A stretch of 64,000 nucleotides of DNA from DATBLE01 sp963808815 (lineage in GTDB: Bacteria > Actinomycetota > Thermoleophilia > Gaiellales > Gaiellaceae), in NCBI GenBank assembly GCA_963808815.1, contig CAWEGI010000016.1:124001-188000 (forward strand), given 5' to 3'. The notes beneath the pieces are model-generated. The model was given only the letters and a program-made list of their open reading frames with translations. It did no database searches and was not told the origin of the DNA. Numbering within the stretch: the first letter of the stretch is position 1; each line of letters opens with the position of its first letter. A program made the position numbers and the translations under genes. Below are positions 33,504 through 41,775 of this stretch, one piece after another.

Positions 33504-34646
33504 CTAGGCCGCGTCGGCAGCGGGCGGAGTGAGCTCTGCGCGGGTCAGTTCCGCGGCCGTGAGCGGCACGGGCGCCTTCTCGAGCGGCTCGACCTCACCG
33601 AGCTCGCCCGAAGCCGCGCCGTGCTCCTCGAACTTCCGGGCGGTGACGAGCAGCCGACGTTCGAGCGAGCCGGTTGCTTCGTTGTAGGCGCCCACCGCCG
33701 TCCCGAGCGCGCGGCCGACCTTCGAGAAGTGAGAGGCGAACACGCCCAGCCGCTCGTAGAGCTCGCGCCCGAGAGCTGCGATGTCCCGCGCATCCTGCGC
33801 GATCGTCTCCTGCTGCCATGCGTATGCGAAGACCTTGAGCAGCCCGATCAGCGACGTCGGCGACGATGGGAGGACGCCCGACTCGGGGCCGAGCTCGAGC
33901 AGGCCGGAGTCGGCTTCGCAGGCGGCCCGGAAGAAGGTCTCGTCGGGCAGGAACATGATCACGAACTCCGGTGTCGATTCGAACTGCTGCCAATACCGCT
34001 TGGCTGCGAGCCTGCCGATGTGGTCACGCACCTGGCGGGCGTGGAGCTGGAGGTGGGCCTTCCTGGCAGGCTCGTCCTCTGCCTCGAGCGCATCGAGGTA
34101 GGCCGCCAGCGGCGCCTTGGCGTCGACGACGACCCGCTTGCCACCGGGCAAGTTGACGACGAGATCGGGGATGAGCAGCGAGCCGTCCCCGTCGCGTGTC
34201 GTCGCCTGCTCCTGGAAGTCGCAGTGCTGGAGCATTCCGGCGAGCTCGACCACGCGCTTGAGCTGTATCTCGCCCCACCGCCCGCGGACATGTGGCGCCC
34301 TCAGCGCCGTGCGCAGATTCCCGGTCTCGGAGCGCAGGCGCTCTTGGCCCTCCGCAAGCGAGCGCACCTGCTCGGTCAGGGAGCCGTAGGCCCGCTGACG
34401 CTCCCGGTCCAGCGCCTGCGTCTTCTCGTCGAAGGTCTTCAGGGTCACCGCGATCGGCTGCAGCTGCGACTGTGCGAGCCTGAGGAACGAGTCCGAGTTC
34501 TGCTGCAGCGCCTCGGCCGAGAGCGACCTGAAGGTCGCGGTGACTTCGTCGGCTGCGCGGCGGTGGGTTGCGGCGCGCTCGCGCAGGAATAGCCAGACGG
34601 CGAGGCCGCCCAGGAACGCACCGACGACGAAGACTCCGATCAGCAT
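33504..34646 (-). CDS. rmuC: DNA recombination protein RmuC
   Basis: 380 residues. One N-terminal membrane helix (VFVVGAFLGGLAVWLFL), a coiled coil from about 30-110, and the conserved nuclease-like core: VRGRWGEIQLKRVVELAGML, LIPDLVVNLPGGKRVVVDAKAPL, FVIMFLPDETFF, and SLIGLLKVFAYAWQQE. RmuC limits DNA inversions between repeats. The putative restriction-like fold carries the D...DAK residues. Start GTG/ATG at 34646. Confidence 0.92.
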   Translation of the reverse strand: MLIGVFVVGAFLGGLAVWLFLRERAATHRRAADEVTATFRSLSAEALQQNSDSFLRLAQSQLQPIAVTLKTFDEKTQALDRERQRAYGSLTEQVRSLAEGQERLRSETGNLRTALRAPHVRGRWGEIQLKRVVELAGMLQHCDFQEQATTRDGDGSLLIPDLVVNLPGGKRVVVDAKAPLAAYLDALEAEDEPARKAHLQLHARQVRDHIGRLAAKRYWQQFESTPEFVIMFLPDETFFRAACEADSGLLELGPESGVLPSSPTSLIGLLKVFAYAWQQETIAQDARDIAALGRELYERLGVFASHFSKVGRALGTAVGAYNEATGSLERRLLVTARKFEEHGAASGELGEVEPLEKAPVPLTAAELTRAELTPPAADAA

Positions 34647-34730
34647 CGGGCCGAAGAACGTAGCGGCACGGTCGGACGGAGCCGGTTTTTCGAGCGCGGA
34701 GCGGCCCTAGACGGCCGTCACCGATTCGTC

Positions 34731-34895
34731 TCAGTGCTCGTGGTCGTGGTCGCCGTGCTCGTGCGGTTCGGTCTCTGCCGGCGGGGCGTCGGCCGGTGGG
34801 GCGTCTGCGGGCGGCGTCGCCGGAGGCGGTGCCGTTTGCGTCCCCTCGGCGGCGTCGTCCTTGTTGCGGCCGAAGAGTTTGTCGAGGAAGCCCAT
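34731..34895 (-). CDS. Tiny protein with amphipathic N-terminus and His/Asp tail
   Basis: 54 residues from ATG 34895, with AGGAG five bases upstream. It reads MGFLDKLFGRNKDDAAEG, a spacer of Ala/Pro/Asp repeats (PPADAPPADAPPAE), then EPHEHGDHDHEH at the C-terminus. The N-terminus is an amphipathic helix of the kind that lies on membranes. The five-His tail could bind Ni, Zn or Cu. It is too short for most gene finders. It sits behind a promoter plus terminator-like leader (34896-35027), so its expression may be attenuated. Confidence 0.65.
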   Translation of the reverse strand: MGFLDKLFGRNKDDAAEGTQTAPPPATPPADAPPADAPPAETEPHEHGDHDHEH

Positions 34896-35027
34896 CGAGT
34901 CTCCTGTCGTCGGGTTGAACCCGGGAGTATTCCCGATCGAGGCAATAAAAAATGCCAGATCCGGCGAGCCCGAAGGCCTACCGGATCTGACGGGATGAAT
35001 TTATTACGGGCTCGGCAGCGCTGTCAA
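34896..35027 (-). promoter_or_regulatory. Promoter and terminator-bearing leader of the tiny His-tail gene
   Basis: Reading the minus strand: a consensus -35 TTGACA (35027-35022), 17 bases, then ATAAAT (35004-34999) as -10, putting the transcript start near 34992. Within the first 40 bases is a 9-bp stem CAGATCCGG/CCGGATCTG (34989-34981 with 34964-34956) that also contains a CUUCGG tetraloop hairpin. It is followed by GGCA and six T (34952-34947), a complete intrinsic terminator. Two further overlapping palindromes (34935-34922 and 34923-34911) lie just before the ribosome site. Confidence 0.7.
34947..34989 (-). terminator. Intrinsic terminator/attenuator ahead of the tiny gene
   Basis: Stem CAGATCCGG...CCGGATCTG with an internal UUCG-capped hairpin and a T6 tract on the minus strand. 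Because it lies only a few bases after the predicted start site it would yield a short RNA of about 45 nt unless read through. Confidence 0.7.
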
Positions 35028-35116
35028 GCACGAAACATGCGCACGTTGCGAACATTCGACGCACGCCGGGGCGAACAGGCGTTCCTCCGGCCGCAGCGCT
35101 CCGTACGCTGTCGCGC

Positions 35117-36994
35117 GTGGAGTGGTTCTTCGAGCCCGGCGGGCGCCTGGAGCGTGTCCTCCCCGGCTACGAGGCCCGCCCGGAGCAGGCTGCGCTCGCG
35201 GCCGAGGTCGAGGTCGCGCTCGCATCCGGGCAGCACCTCATCGCCGAGGCCGGCACGGGCACCGGCAAGAGCCTCGCGTACCTGATCCCCGCACTCGACT
35301 CGGGACAGCGGGTGGTGGTCTCGACCGCGACGAAGGCCCTCCAGGAGCAGCTCCTCGGCAAGGACGTCCCGACCGCCGCCGAGGCGCTGGGCCGCGAGGT
35401 GCAGGTGGCGGTGCTCAAGGGCCGCCAGAACTACCTGTGCCGGCACGCCCTCCATGGGTTCGAACTTCTCGGCGGACAGCTCTTCCCGCGGGCCGAGGAC
35501 GCCGCCGCATTCGACGGGATGCGCGGCTGGATCGACGGGACGGAGACGGGCGACCGCGCCGAGCTCGAGGTCGAGCCGCCCGATGGGGTCTGGGCAGAGA
35601 TCGCCGTCGGGGCGGACCGTTGTCTCGGTCGCCGCTGCGTGTTCACCTCGCTCTGCTTCTCGGAGGCCGCGCGCGAGCGCGCCTCCCATGCCGAGCTGAT
35701 CATCGTCAACCACGCCCTGTACTTCGCCGATCTCGGGCTTCGCAGTCGCACCGACGCGCCCGCGGTCCTTCCGGAGCACGACGCCGTCGTCTTCGACGAG
35801 GCTCACCGGCTCGAGGAATCGGCGGCCTCGTGGCTGGGCGGGCGCGTGGGCGGCCCCGTGATCCACCGACTGCTTCGCGATGCCGACCGCGCCTGTCGCG
35901 AGGCCGGAGTACCGGCGCCCGCGCGTGCGCTCGACCGGGTCGAGGGAGCGGGTCGCAGGTTGCTGGCGGCCGTCTCGCCGCCGGCCGGTCGGCGGCGGCT
36001 CCGCGAGGCCCCGGCCGAGCCCGTCCACGAGCTCGCGACGCGCCTCGTCGAGCTCGCCGCGGCGCTGGAGGGTGGGCGGGACGAGTTCGATGCGGTTGCC
36101 GCCCGCGCGGAGCGGCTCGCTGCGGACGCCGTCGCCTGCCTCGAGGACGACGGCAACCGAGTCGTGTGGTCCGAACCCGACCTGCTGGCCTGGGCGCCGG
36201 TGGACGTCGGCGCGGCACTCGGCGAGCTGCTCTGGGACGACGGGCCGACGTCGATCCTCGTGTCCGCGACCCTCACGGCGGGTGACGAGTTCGGCTTCGT
36301 CCGGGAACGGCTCGGCCTGAGCGAGGCCAGGGAGCTCGCTGTCGGCTCACCGTACGACTTCCGCGAGCAGGCGCTCCTCTATCTGCCCCGTGGCCTCCCC
36401 GACCCCCGTGCGGCCGACTCGCTGGACCGCCTGGTCGAGGAGGTGGCCGCGCTCTGCCGGATCTCCGCCGGCCGAGCGCTCGTGCTCACCAGCTCGTACC
36501 GCGTCCTGAACGCCCTGGCCGACGGCATCCGCGGCCGCGTCCCCTACGAGATCCTCGTCCAGGGCGAGGCGCCCCGCGAGCGCCTGCTCGCGCGGTTCCG
36601 CGAAGAGGTCGACTCCGTTCTGGTCGCCACGTCGACTTTCTGGCAAGGGATCGACGTCCCGGGCGAGTCGCTCTCCCTGCTCGTGATCGACAAGCTGCCG
36701 TTCGCGGCCCCCGGCGACCCACTGGTGGAAGCACGCTGCGAGCGGATCGCCGAGCTCGGTGGGGACTGGTTCCACGAATACGCCTTGCCCGCGGCGGTCC
36801 TCCAGCTTCGTCAGGGCTTCGGGCGCCTGATCCGCTCGCAGGCCGACCGCGGGGTGGTCGCGATCCTCGATCCGCGCCTCTCATCCCGGCCGTATGGACG
36901 GGCCTTCCTCGAGTCGCTTCCGCCGTGTCCGGTCACCACGGAGCGCTCTGCCGTCGCCGACTTCTTGGCCCAGGGGGCGCTCCTGAGCGCCTGA
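35117..36994 (+). CDS. dinG: DinG/XPD-family ATP-dependent DNA helicase
   Basis: 625 residues from GTG 35117. Q-like YEARPEQAALA, Walker A AEAGTGTGKSLAYLIP, DEAH box VFDEAHRLEE, and C-terminal SATLTAGDEF, FWQGIDVPGESLSLLVIDKLPF, RQGFGRLIRSQADRGVV. Four cysteines between motifs Ia and II (YLCRH, CLGRRC, SLCF) match the Fe-S domain of DinG/XPD helicases, which unwind 5'-3' and resolve R-loops or G-quadruplexes. No N-terminal exonuclease domain. It is divergent from the tiny His-tail gene. Confidence 0.9.
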   Translation: MEWFFEPGGRLERVLPGYEARPEQAALAAEVEVALASGQHLIAEAGTGTGKSLAYLIPALDSGQRVVVSTATKALQEQLLGKDVPTAAEALGREVQVAVLKGRQNYLCRHALHGFELLGGQLFPRAEDAAAFDGMRGWIDGTETGDRAELEVEPPDGVWAEIAVGADRCLGRRCVFTSLCFSEAARERASHAELIIVNHALYFADLGLRSRTDAPAVLPEHDAVVFDEAHRLEESAASWLGGRVGGPVIHRLLRDADRACREAGVPAPARALDRVEGAGRRLLAAVSPPAGRRRLREAPAEPVHELATRLVELAAALEGGRDEFDAVAARAERLAADAVACLEDDGNRVVWSEPDLLAWAPVDVGAALGELLWDDGPTSILVSATLTAGDEFGFVRERLGLSEARELAVGSPYDFREQALLYLPRGLPDPRAADSLDRLVEEVAALCRISAGRALVLTSSYRVLNALADGIRGRVPYEILVQGEAPRERLLARFREEVDSVLVATSTFWQGIDVPGESLSLLVIDKLPFAAPGDPLVEARCERIAELGGDWFHEYALPAAVLQLRQGFGRLIRSQADRGVVAILDPRLSSRPYGRAFLESLPPCPVTTERSAVADFLAQGALLSA

Positions 36995-37010
36995 TACCTT
37001 AGTCTCGCCG

Positions 37011-37763
37011 GTGGCCAAGAAGAAGCCGCGTACCCCCCAACCGCCCCGCAAAGTGCAGGCACCGAAGCAGCGCCAGGCGCAGCGGAAGCCCATGGGCCGG
37101 GACCGTCAGAGGAACATCCTCTTCACGGTCGCCGGCCTCGGCGTGGCCGGCCTCGTGATCGCCCTCGTCGTCATCTTCGCGACCGGCGGCACGACCAAGG
37201 ACGCGGAGAGCGGAAGCGATGCCTCCGTGCGCAAGGCGATGACGGCGGCAGGTTGCACGTTCGTCAGCAAGGCGCCGCTACCACCTAAGCGGGACGTTCC
37301 GAGCGGGTACCACCTCGACGTGCCGACGCTCACGACCAAGGTCAAATGGAGCACGTTCCCGCCGTCGGGCGGCTCGCACTACCCGCTGTGGGCGGTCTGG
37401 GGCTTCTACACGCAACCCGTCAACCCACGTCAGGTCGTGCACAACCTGGAGCACGGAGGCGTGGTGCTCTGGTGGGGCCCCGACGTCCCCGAGTCGACCA
37501 TCTCCGAGTTGCGGTCGTTCTACAACGAGAGCCCGACCGGGATGTTCGGGACGCCGATCGCCGGACTGGGCAACAAGGTCGCCGTCTCGGCCTGGACCGG
37601 AGACCCGGCCCGCTACTACCGGAACGGCTACCACGGGATCGGCCATCTCGCGGTCTGTCCCGGTTTCGACAAGCAGGCTTTCACCGTGTTCCGCGATGCC
37701 TACCGCGGCCACGGTCCGGAGGGCGTCCCGCTCGAAGCAGACCAGGAGGGAAGCGGACCGTAG
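37011..37763 (+). CDS. DUF3105 membrane-anchored protein
   Basis: 250 residues from GTG 37011. Residues 1-30 are very basic (Lys/Arg/Gln/Pro), residues 34-58 are one membrane helix (LFTVAGLGVAGLVIALVVIFA), and the rest is an extracytoplasmic DUF3105 domain: STFPPSGGSHYPLWAVWGFY, VVHNLEHGGVVLWW, and AWTGDPARYY. The His residues in SGGSHYP and NLEHGG are the conserved ones of this family and may bind metal. Function is unknown. Follows dinG by 16 bases and may be cotranscribed. Confidence 0.85.
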   Translation: MAKKKPRTPQPPRKVQAPKQRQAQRKPMGRDRQRNILFTVAGLGVAGLVIALVVIFATGGTTKDAESGSDASVRKAMTAAGCTFVSKAPLPPKRDVPSGYHLDVPTLTTKVKWSTFPPSGGSHYPLWAVWGFYTQPVNPRQVVHNLEHGGVVLWWGPDVPESTISELRSFYNESPTGMFGTPIAGLGNKVAVSAWTGDPARYYRNGYHGIGHLAVCPGFDKQAFTVFRDAYRGHGPEGVPLEADQEGSGP

Positions 37764-37784
37764 GACGTTCGCTCCGCTCGCTCG

Positions 37785-37877
37785 CGTGGGGGGAACGGCC
37801 GGTTCCCCCCACGAGCCCCCTCCCTGACCACGTTCGCACCCCAGTTGCCGAGTGAGCCGCGGCCGCCATGTCGGCCC
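37785..37877. repeat. Post-stop hairpin repeat, copy 3
   Basis: Arms CGTGGGGGGAAC / GTTCCCCCCACG (37785-37796, 37802-37813) around GGCCG, beginning 22 bases after the DUF3105 stop. The following AGCCCCCTCC, TTCGCACCCCAG and CCATGTCGG match the order at 3193-3259, so about 90 bases are conserved between the two copies. Preceding CGCTCCGCTCGCTCGC resembles bases near copy 1. Confidence 0.65.
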
Positions 37878-37903
37878 GCGACGGCGAGGGCTATCCTGCT
37901 CCG

Positions 37904-37990
37904 GCCGGGGTGGCGAAACTGGTGAGACGCGCCTGGCTTAAAACCAGGTGTCCCCTCGGGGGCGTACGGGTTCGAGTCCCGTCCCCGGCA
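37904..37990 (+). tRNA. tRNA-Leu (anticodon UAA)
   Basis: 87 nt. Acceptor stem GCCGGGG/CCCCGGC with discriminator A at 37990; anticodon stem CCTGG/CCAGG around loop CTTAAAA (anticodon TAA); a class II variable arm GTCCCCTCGGGGGC; T-arm ACGGGTTCGAGTCCCGT. CCA is not encoded. A -10-like TATCCT lies at 37892-37897. Confidence 0.95.
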
Positions 37991-38096
37991 TGTCAACCAG
38001 AGGCCGGGTCTAGGTCTGACCCCGAGGCGCTGTGACCCTGCGGTTTTCGGAGCTGTCTCCGAAGCCGGTCGTCGGGACGATGACTAGGCTGTGGCG

Positions 38097-38468
38097 ATGG
38101 CCGACGAGCACCTCGACTGCGGATCGCCGATCGCCTACCTCGTGCTGCGCTCAGGAACCGCGGTCTACACGTCGGGAAAAGAGCAGATCGGGACCGTCGA
38201 CCGCGTTCTCTTCGTCCAGGAAGAGGACGTCTTCGACGGGATCGTGATCCAGACGAGCGGCGGTCCGCGCTTCGTCGACTCGGACCAGGTGGACCGCATC
38301 TACGAGCGCTGCGTCATGACCACGCTCAGCCTGGAGGACGCCAAGTCACTTCCGCCGCCTACCGATGGACCGCCGGTGTACGCGGCGGATCCGGCCCAGT
38401 GGCAGGACAAGTCGCTCACGGCCCGCTTTCGGCGGCTGTTCGGGAAAGCGCGCTGGTCGAAGCGCTAG
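38097..38468 (+). CDS. PRC-barrel-like hypothetical protein
   Basis: 123 residues from ATG 38097 (GTG 38091 also in frame). The core SPIAYLVLRSGTAVYTSGKEQIGTVDRVLFVQEEDVFDGIVIQ followed by RFVDSDQVDRIYERCV has the beta-strand pattern of PRC-barrel domains, which serve in RNA maturation (RimM) or photosynthetic reaction centres, and in stress proteins. The C-terminus is basic (RFRRLFGKARWSKR). Function is unknown. Confidence 0.68.
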   Translation: MADEHLDCGSPIAYLVLRSGTAVYTSGKEQIGTVDRVLFVQEEDVFDGIVIQTSGGPRFVDSDQVDRIYERCVMTTLSLEDAKSLPPPTDGPPVYAADPAQWQDKSLTARFRRLFGKARWSKR

Positions 38469-38548
38469 CGGCGCCAGAGCAGCGCCGTGGCGCCGCTCAC
38501 ATAGGCGACGAGCGTGACGATCGCGCTCAGCTTGAGAGATCTGGTCAT
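38465..38548 (-). CDS. Possible 27-residue membrane peptide
   Basis: From ATG 38548: MTRSLKLSAIVTLVAYVSGA then TALLWRR. A single membrane-spanning helix with basic residues at both ends. Its stop overlaps that of the PRC-barrel-like gene. The upstream AAAGG at 38555-38559 is a weak ribosome site. Only composition supports it. Confidence 0.35.
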   Translation of the reverse strand: MTRSLKLSAIVTLVAYVSGATALLWRR

Positions 38549-38680
38549 GGGGGGAACCTTTCGTTCGACAGCCAGAGGATCGGCTTCTTCGGGGCACCAC
38601 TTGAGCGGGGAACCGGTCTTGGGGACAGGATCAATCCAGCCCTCAGCGCCTACACTCATCCCGTGCCGGGAGTCGAACAG

Positions 38681-39955
38681 GTGAGCGAGACGCATGCGCC
38701 GCTCGAGTGGGAGACGCCGCTCTTCCACCAGGCGATCGCCCAGTTCGAGCAGGCCGTTCCGCACGCGGAGGTGAGTGACGCGATCGTCGACCGGCTCAGC
38801 TTCCCGGAGCGCTCGGTGATCGTCTCCGTGCCGATCAAGCTCGACGACGGGCGCCGGACGGTCTTCCCCGGCTATCGCGTCCAGCACTCGAGCGTGCTGG
38901 GGCCGACCAAGGGAGGCATCCGCTACGACGAGCACGTCTCGCTGGGCGAGTGCGCCGCGCTCTCGATGTGGATGACCTGGAAGTGCGCTCTGCTGCGGCT
39001 CCCGTACGGTGGCGCGAAGGGCGGAATCCGCTGCGACCCGCGCGCGCTCTCGCTCCGCGAGCTCCAGGCGGTGACCCGGCGCTTCACGGCGGAGTTGTTG
39101 CCCTTCATCGGACCGCAGGAGGACATCCCCGCGCCGGACATGGCCACCGACGAGCAGACGATGGCCTGGATGATGGACACGTACTCGATGCAGGTCGGCC
39201 ATGCCGTGCCCGAGATCGTGACGGGCAAGCCGATCTCGATCGGGGGCTCCGTCTTCCGCACCGAGGCGACAGGCGCCGGCGTGGTGATGGTCATCGAGCG
39301 GGCGTGTCGGCGGCTCGACTGGAACCTGGCCGGATTGCGCTGCGCCGTGCAGGGATTCGGCAAGGTCGGCGCCGTCGCCGCCAAGGAGCTCCACGAGCGC
39401 GGGGCGAAAGTGATCGCAGTCTCGGACGTGTCGGGTGGGCTCCACAACGAGCACGGGCTGGACATCCCGTCCCTGTACGAGACGACGCTCGAGCGCGGCC
39501 ACGCGACGCTCGCCGAGCACGAGGGCGAGCACCTGACGAACGAGGAGCTGCTCGAGCTGCCCTGCGACATCCTCGTCCTCGCTGCGCTCGAGGAGCAGGT
39601 GACCGGCGAGAATGCGCCGCGGGTGAGCGCGCGGATGATCGCCGAGGGCGCGAACGGCCCGACGACGCTCGAGGCCGACGCCGTGTTCGCCGAGCGCGGC
39701 ATCCCGGTGCTTCCGGACATCCTCACGAACGCCGGCGGCGTGACCGTCTCGTACTTCGAATGGGTCCAGGACCTCGGCCGTCTGTTCTGGGACCGCGACG
39801 ACATCCGTTCGAGGCTCGCGGACAAGATGGGCGACGCGTTCGACCGCGTCTGGGAGCTCGCCCAGACGCGCGGCCTGACCCTGCGCCAGGCCGCGCTCGT
39901 CACGGGCATCCGCGAGGTGGCCGCCGCGCTGAACGACCGCGGGCTCTATCCCTGA
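38681..39955 (+). CDS. gdhA: Glu/Leu/Phe/Val dehydrogenase (glutamate dehydrogenase-like)
   Basis: 424 residues from GTG 38681, with GGGAG at 38668-38672 upstream; GTG 38663 is an alternative. Catalytic and substrate residues: LGPTKGGIRYD, LPYGGAKGGI (Lys), EDIPAPDM; NAD(P) domain VQGFGKVGAVAAKEL; C-terminal NAGGVTVSYFEW. It reversibly converts glutamate to 2-oxoglutarate and ammonia and is of the small hexameric type. A CBS protein follows 2 bases after the stop, perhaps modulating it. Confidence 0.92.
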   Translation: MSETHAPLEWETPLFHQAIAQFEQAVPHAEVSDAIVDRLSFPERSVIVSVPIKLDDGRRTVFPGYRVQHSSVLGPTKGGIRYDEHVSLGECAALSMWMTWKCALLRLPYGGAKGGIRCDPRALSLRELQAVTRRFTAELLPFIGPQEDIPAPDMATDEQTMAWMMDTYSMQVGHAVPEIVTGKPISIGGSVFRTEATGAGVVMVIERACRRLDWNLAGLRCAVQGFGKVGAVAAKELHERGAKVIAVSDVSGGLHNEHGLDIPSLYETTLERGHATLAEHEGEHLTNEELLELPCDILVLAALEEQVTGENAPRVSARMIAEGANGPTTLEADAVFAERGIPVLPDILTNAGGVTVSYFEWVQDLGRLFWDRDDIRSRLADKMGDAFDRVWELAQTRGLTLRQAALVTGIREVAAALNDRGLYP

Positions 39956-39957
39956 CC

Positions 39958-40368
39958 GTGACCCTCGTCCGCGACGGCATGCTCTCCGACCCGACCGCGC
40001 TCGCGGCCGAGGCGTCCGCGCAGGAGGCCGCCGAGCACCTCGTGCGGCCCGACGTCCGCGCCGTACTCGTCGTCGACGGCTACGGGACCCTGATCGGCGT
40101 GGTCACGCCCGACTCGCTCGTCGAGGATGTCGTGGCGGCAGGCCTCGACCCGCGCACGACTCCGGTCTCCGCGGCCGCGCGGGAGCCGCTCCTCGTGCTC
40201 GACGCCGATGCCCCGCTCGACGACGGCTACCGGCTGCTCGAGGAGGCCGAGGTCGAGCGCGCCCCGGTGCTGGAGCAGGGCAGACTGGTCGGGGTGCTGT
40301 CGCGCTCTGTCGTGCAGCGGCGGTTGGCCGAGGACGAGCCTCCGCCCGAGAACGGCGACTACTCGTAG
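39958..40368 (+). CDS. CBS-domain pair protein
   Basis: 136 residues from GTG 39958. Two CBS motifs: AEHLVRPDVRAVLVVDGYGTLIGVVTPDSLVED and then LLEEAEVERAPVLEQGRLVGVLSRSVV (each split over residues 30-65 and 90-120). CBS pairs bind adenosyl ligands such as AMP/ATP/SAM. There is no attached catalytic domain, and the coupling to gdhA suggests allosteric regulation. The tail overlaps the convergent transpeptidase by 10 bases. Confidence 0.85.
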   Translation: MTLVRDGMLSDPTALAAEASAQEAAEHLVRPDVRAVLVVDGYGTLIGVVTPDSLVEDVVAAGLDPRTTPVSAAAREPLLVLDADAPLDDGYRLLEEAEVERAPVLEQGRLVGVLSRSVVQRRLAEDEPPPENGDYS

Positions 40369-41738
40369 ACGTAGACGCGCTCGCCGACCGGCGACTGCTG
40401 GTACAGCCAGTCGGCGATCCAGATCGGCACTCGCACGCAGCCGTGGCTGGCCGGATAGGCCGGCACCGACGGGAAACCGTGAATGGCGAAGTTCGTGTGG
40501 AAGGTCATCGTCCGGTAGAGAATGGCCGGGCCGAGCCAGGTGGTGGTCGCCAGCGCCTTCCACAGGATCCGGTAGTTGCCGACCGGCGTGATCCCGCCGG
40601 CGCCGGAAGAGACCGGGAGGTACCAGAGGGTCTCGCCGTTCCTGACGATCATCAGGATCTGGCGGCTCTTGGAGACCTCGATGTGAGTGCCCGTTCCGCG
40701 GTACCGGGGCGCGGGGACCACGTCCTGGGCGAGTGCGCGCCACGTCGTCTCGTCGACGGTGCCGGTGCGGTCGAGGCCGCGCGCCTTCTGGAACGCGACG
40801 ACGCTGTCGACGAGTTCGGAGTCGAAGGCGGCCGACGGCGCCGGAACGTGGACGTGCAGCTCTGCGAGGCGCGTGCGGAGCGCGGCGACATCGGGGCCGG
40901 TCGACCCGTAGGAAAGCGTCCTGGCGGTGGCCCGAAGCGGCACGGTGAGCGTGCCGCCGGACAGCTCGATCCTGGCGGCGAACGCGCCGACGCCGGGCGT
41001 CGGCACCATCAGCCTGACGCCGGGACGGCCGCGCGTCCGGGCGACCTCCCTGCCCGCGCGACGGACGATGACCGTGAACGACGACGGCGTCGCCGGTCGG
41101 GCGCGGACGACCAGCGGTGCGCCGACGAATGCGACGCCGGCGCCGGCCCGGGCCTTCAACTCGGGCGCGACCGTCAGCCGCTCGGGCGCCGAGCGGATCA
41201 CGCCGATCCGCGCGCGCAGCACGCCTGTCCTGGCCGGACGAAGTCGAGCGTTGAAACGGCCTGCCGAGTCGGTTCTCGCCGCCGCGATCCTCACCCAGCC
41301 CTCGGACGAGCGCCGCTCGATGACCACGCCGGCTCCTGCCCGAGCAGGGACGAGCGCGCCGCGGGCGATCGTCCGCCGACCGAACACGACCGCAGCCGGC
41401 GCGAGCCTGAGCCGGAGCGCCTGCGCCTCGATCCGGGTCGTTGCCGTTGCGGTTCCGCCGAGCGCATCGGTGACGGTGAGGACGACTGTGAAGCTGCCGG
41501 CGCGCGGGAACCGGTGCGCCACCGACTGTCCCCCACCGGTCGTGCCGTCGCCGAACGACCAGGCGTAGGACACGATCGCCGGCGCCGGGTCGACGACGGC
41601 CGCGTCGGCAGTGAAGCGGACGGTGAGCGGCGCGGGGCCGCTCGCGGCCGAGACGCTGATCGCCGGAGCCGGTGCCGCCGACGCGCCCGACGCCGGAAAA
41701 AGCACGAGGAGAACCAGTAGGAGACCGGCGCGGCGCAT
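40359..41738 (-). CDS. L,D-transpeptidase with PKD and peptidoglycan-binding domains
   Basis: 459 residues. Signal peptide (LLLVLLVLFPASGASA), PKD domain (PLTVRFTADA, AWSFGDGTTG, HRFPRAGSFTVVLTVTD), an Ig-like Arg-rich middle, a PG_binding_1 domain (GPDVAALRTRLAEL, VVAFQKARGLDRTGTVDETTW), and a YkuD catalytic domain with IHGFPSVP and SHGCVRVP (His and catalytic Cys). It makes 3-3 cross-links in cell-wall peptidoglycan. Extracytoplasmic. Start ATG 41738. Confidence 0.92.
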   Translation of the reverse strand: MRRAGLLLVLLVLFPASGASAAPAPAISVSAASGPAPLTVRFTADAAVVDPAPAIVSYAWSFGDGTTGGGQSVAHRFPRAGSFTVVLTVTDALGGTATATTRIEAQALRLRLAPAAVVFGRRTIARGALVPARAGAGVVIERRSSEGWVRIAAARTDSAGRFNARLRPARTGVLRARIGVIRSAPERLTVAPELKARAGAGVAFVGAPLVVRARPATPSSFTVIVRRAGREVARTRGRPGVRLMVPTPGVGAFAARIELSGGTLTVPLRATARTLSYGSTGPDVAALRTRLAELHVHVPAPSAAFDSELVDSVVAFQKARGLDRTGTVDETTWRALAQDVVPAPRYRGTGTHIEVSKSRQILMIVRNGETLWYLPVSSGAGGITPVGNYRILWKALATTTWLGPAILYRTMTFHTNFAIHGFPSVPAYPASHGCVRVPIWIADWLYQQSPVGERVYVYE

Positions 41739-41775
41739 CGCCCGGACTGTAAACAGGGCCCCGGCCGAACCTTCG

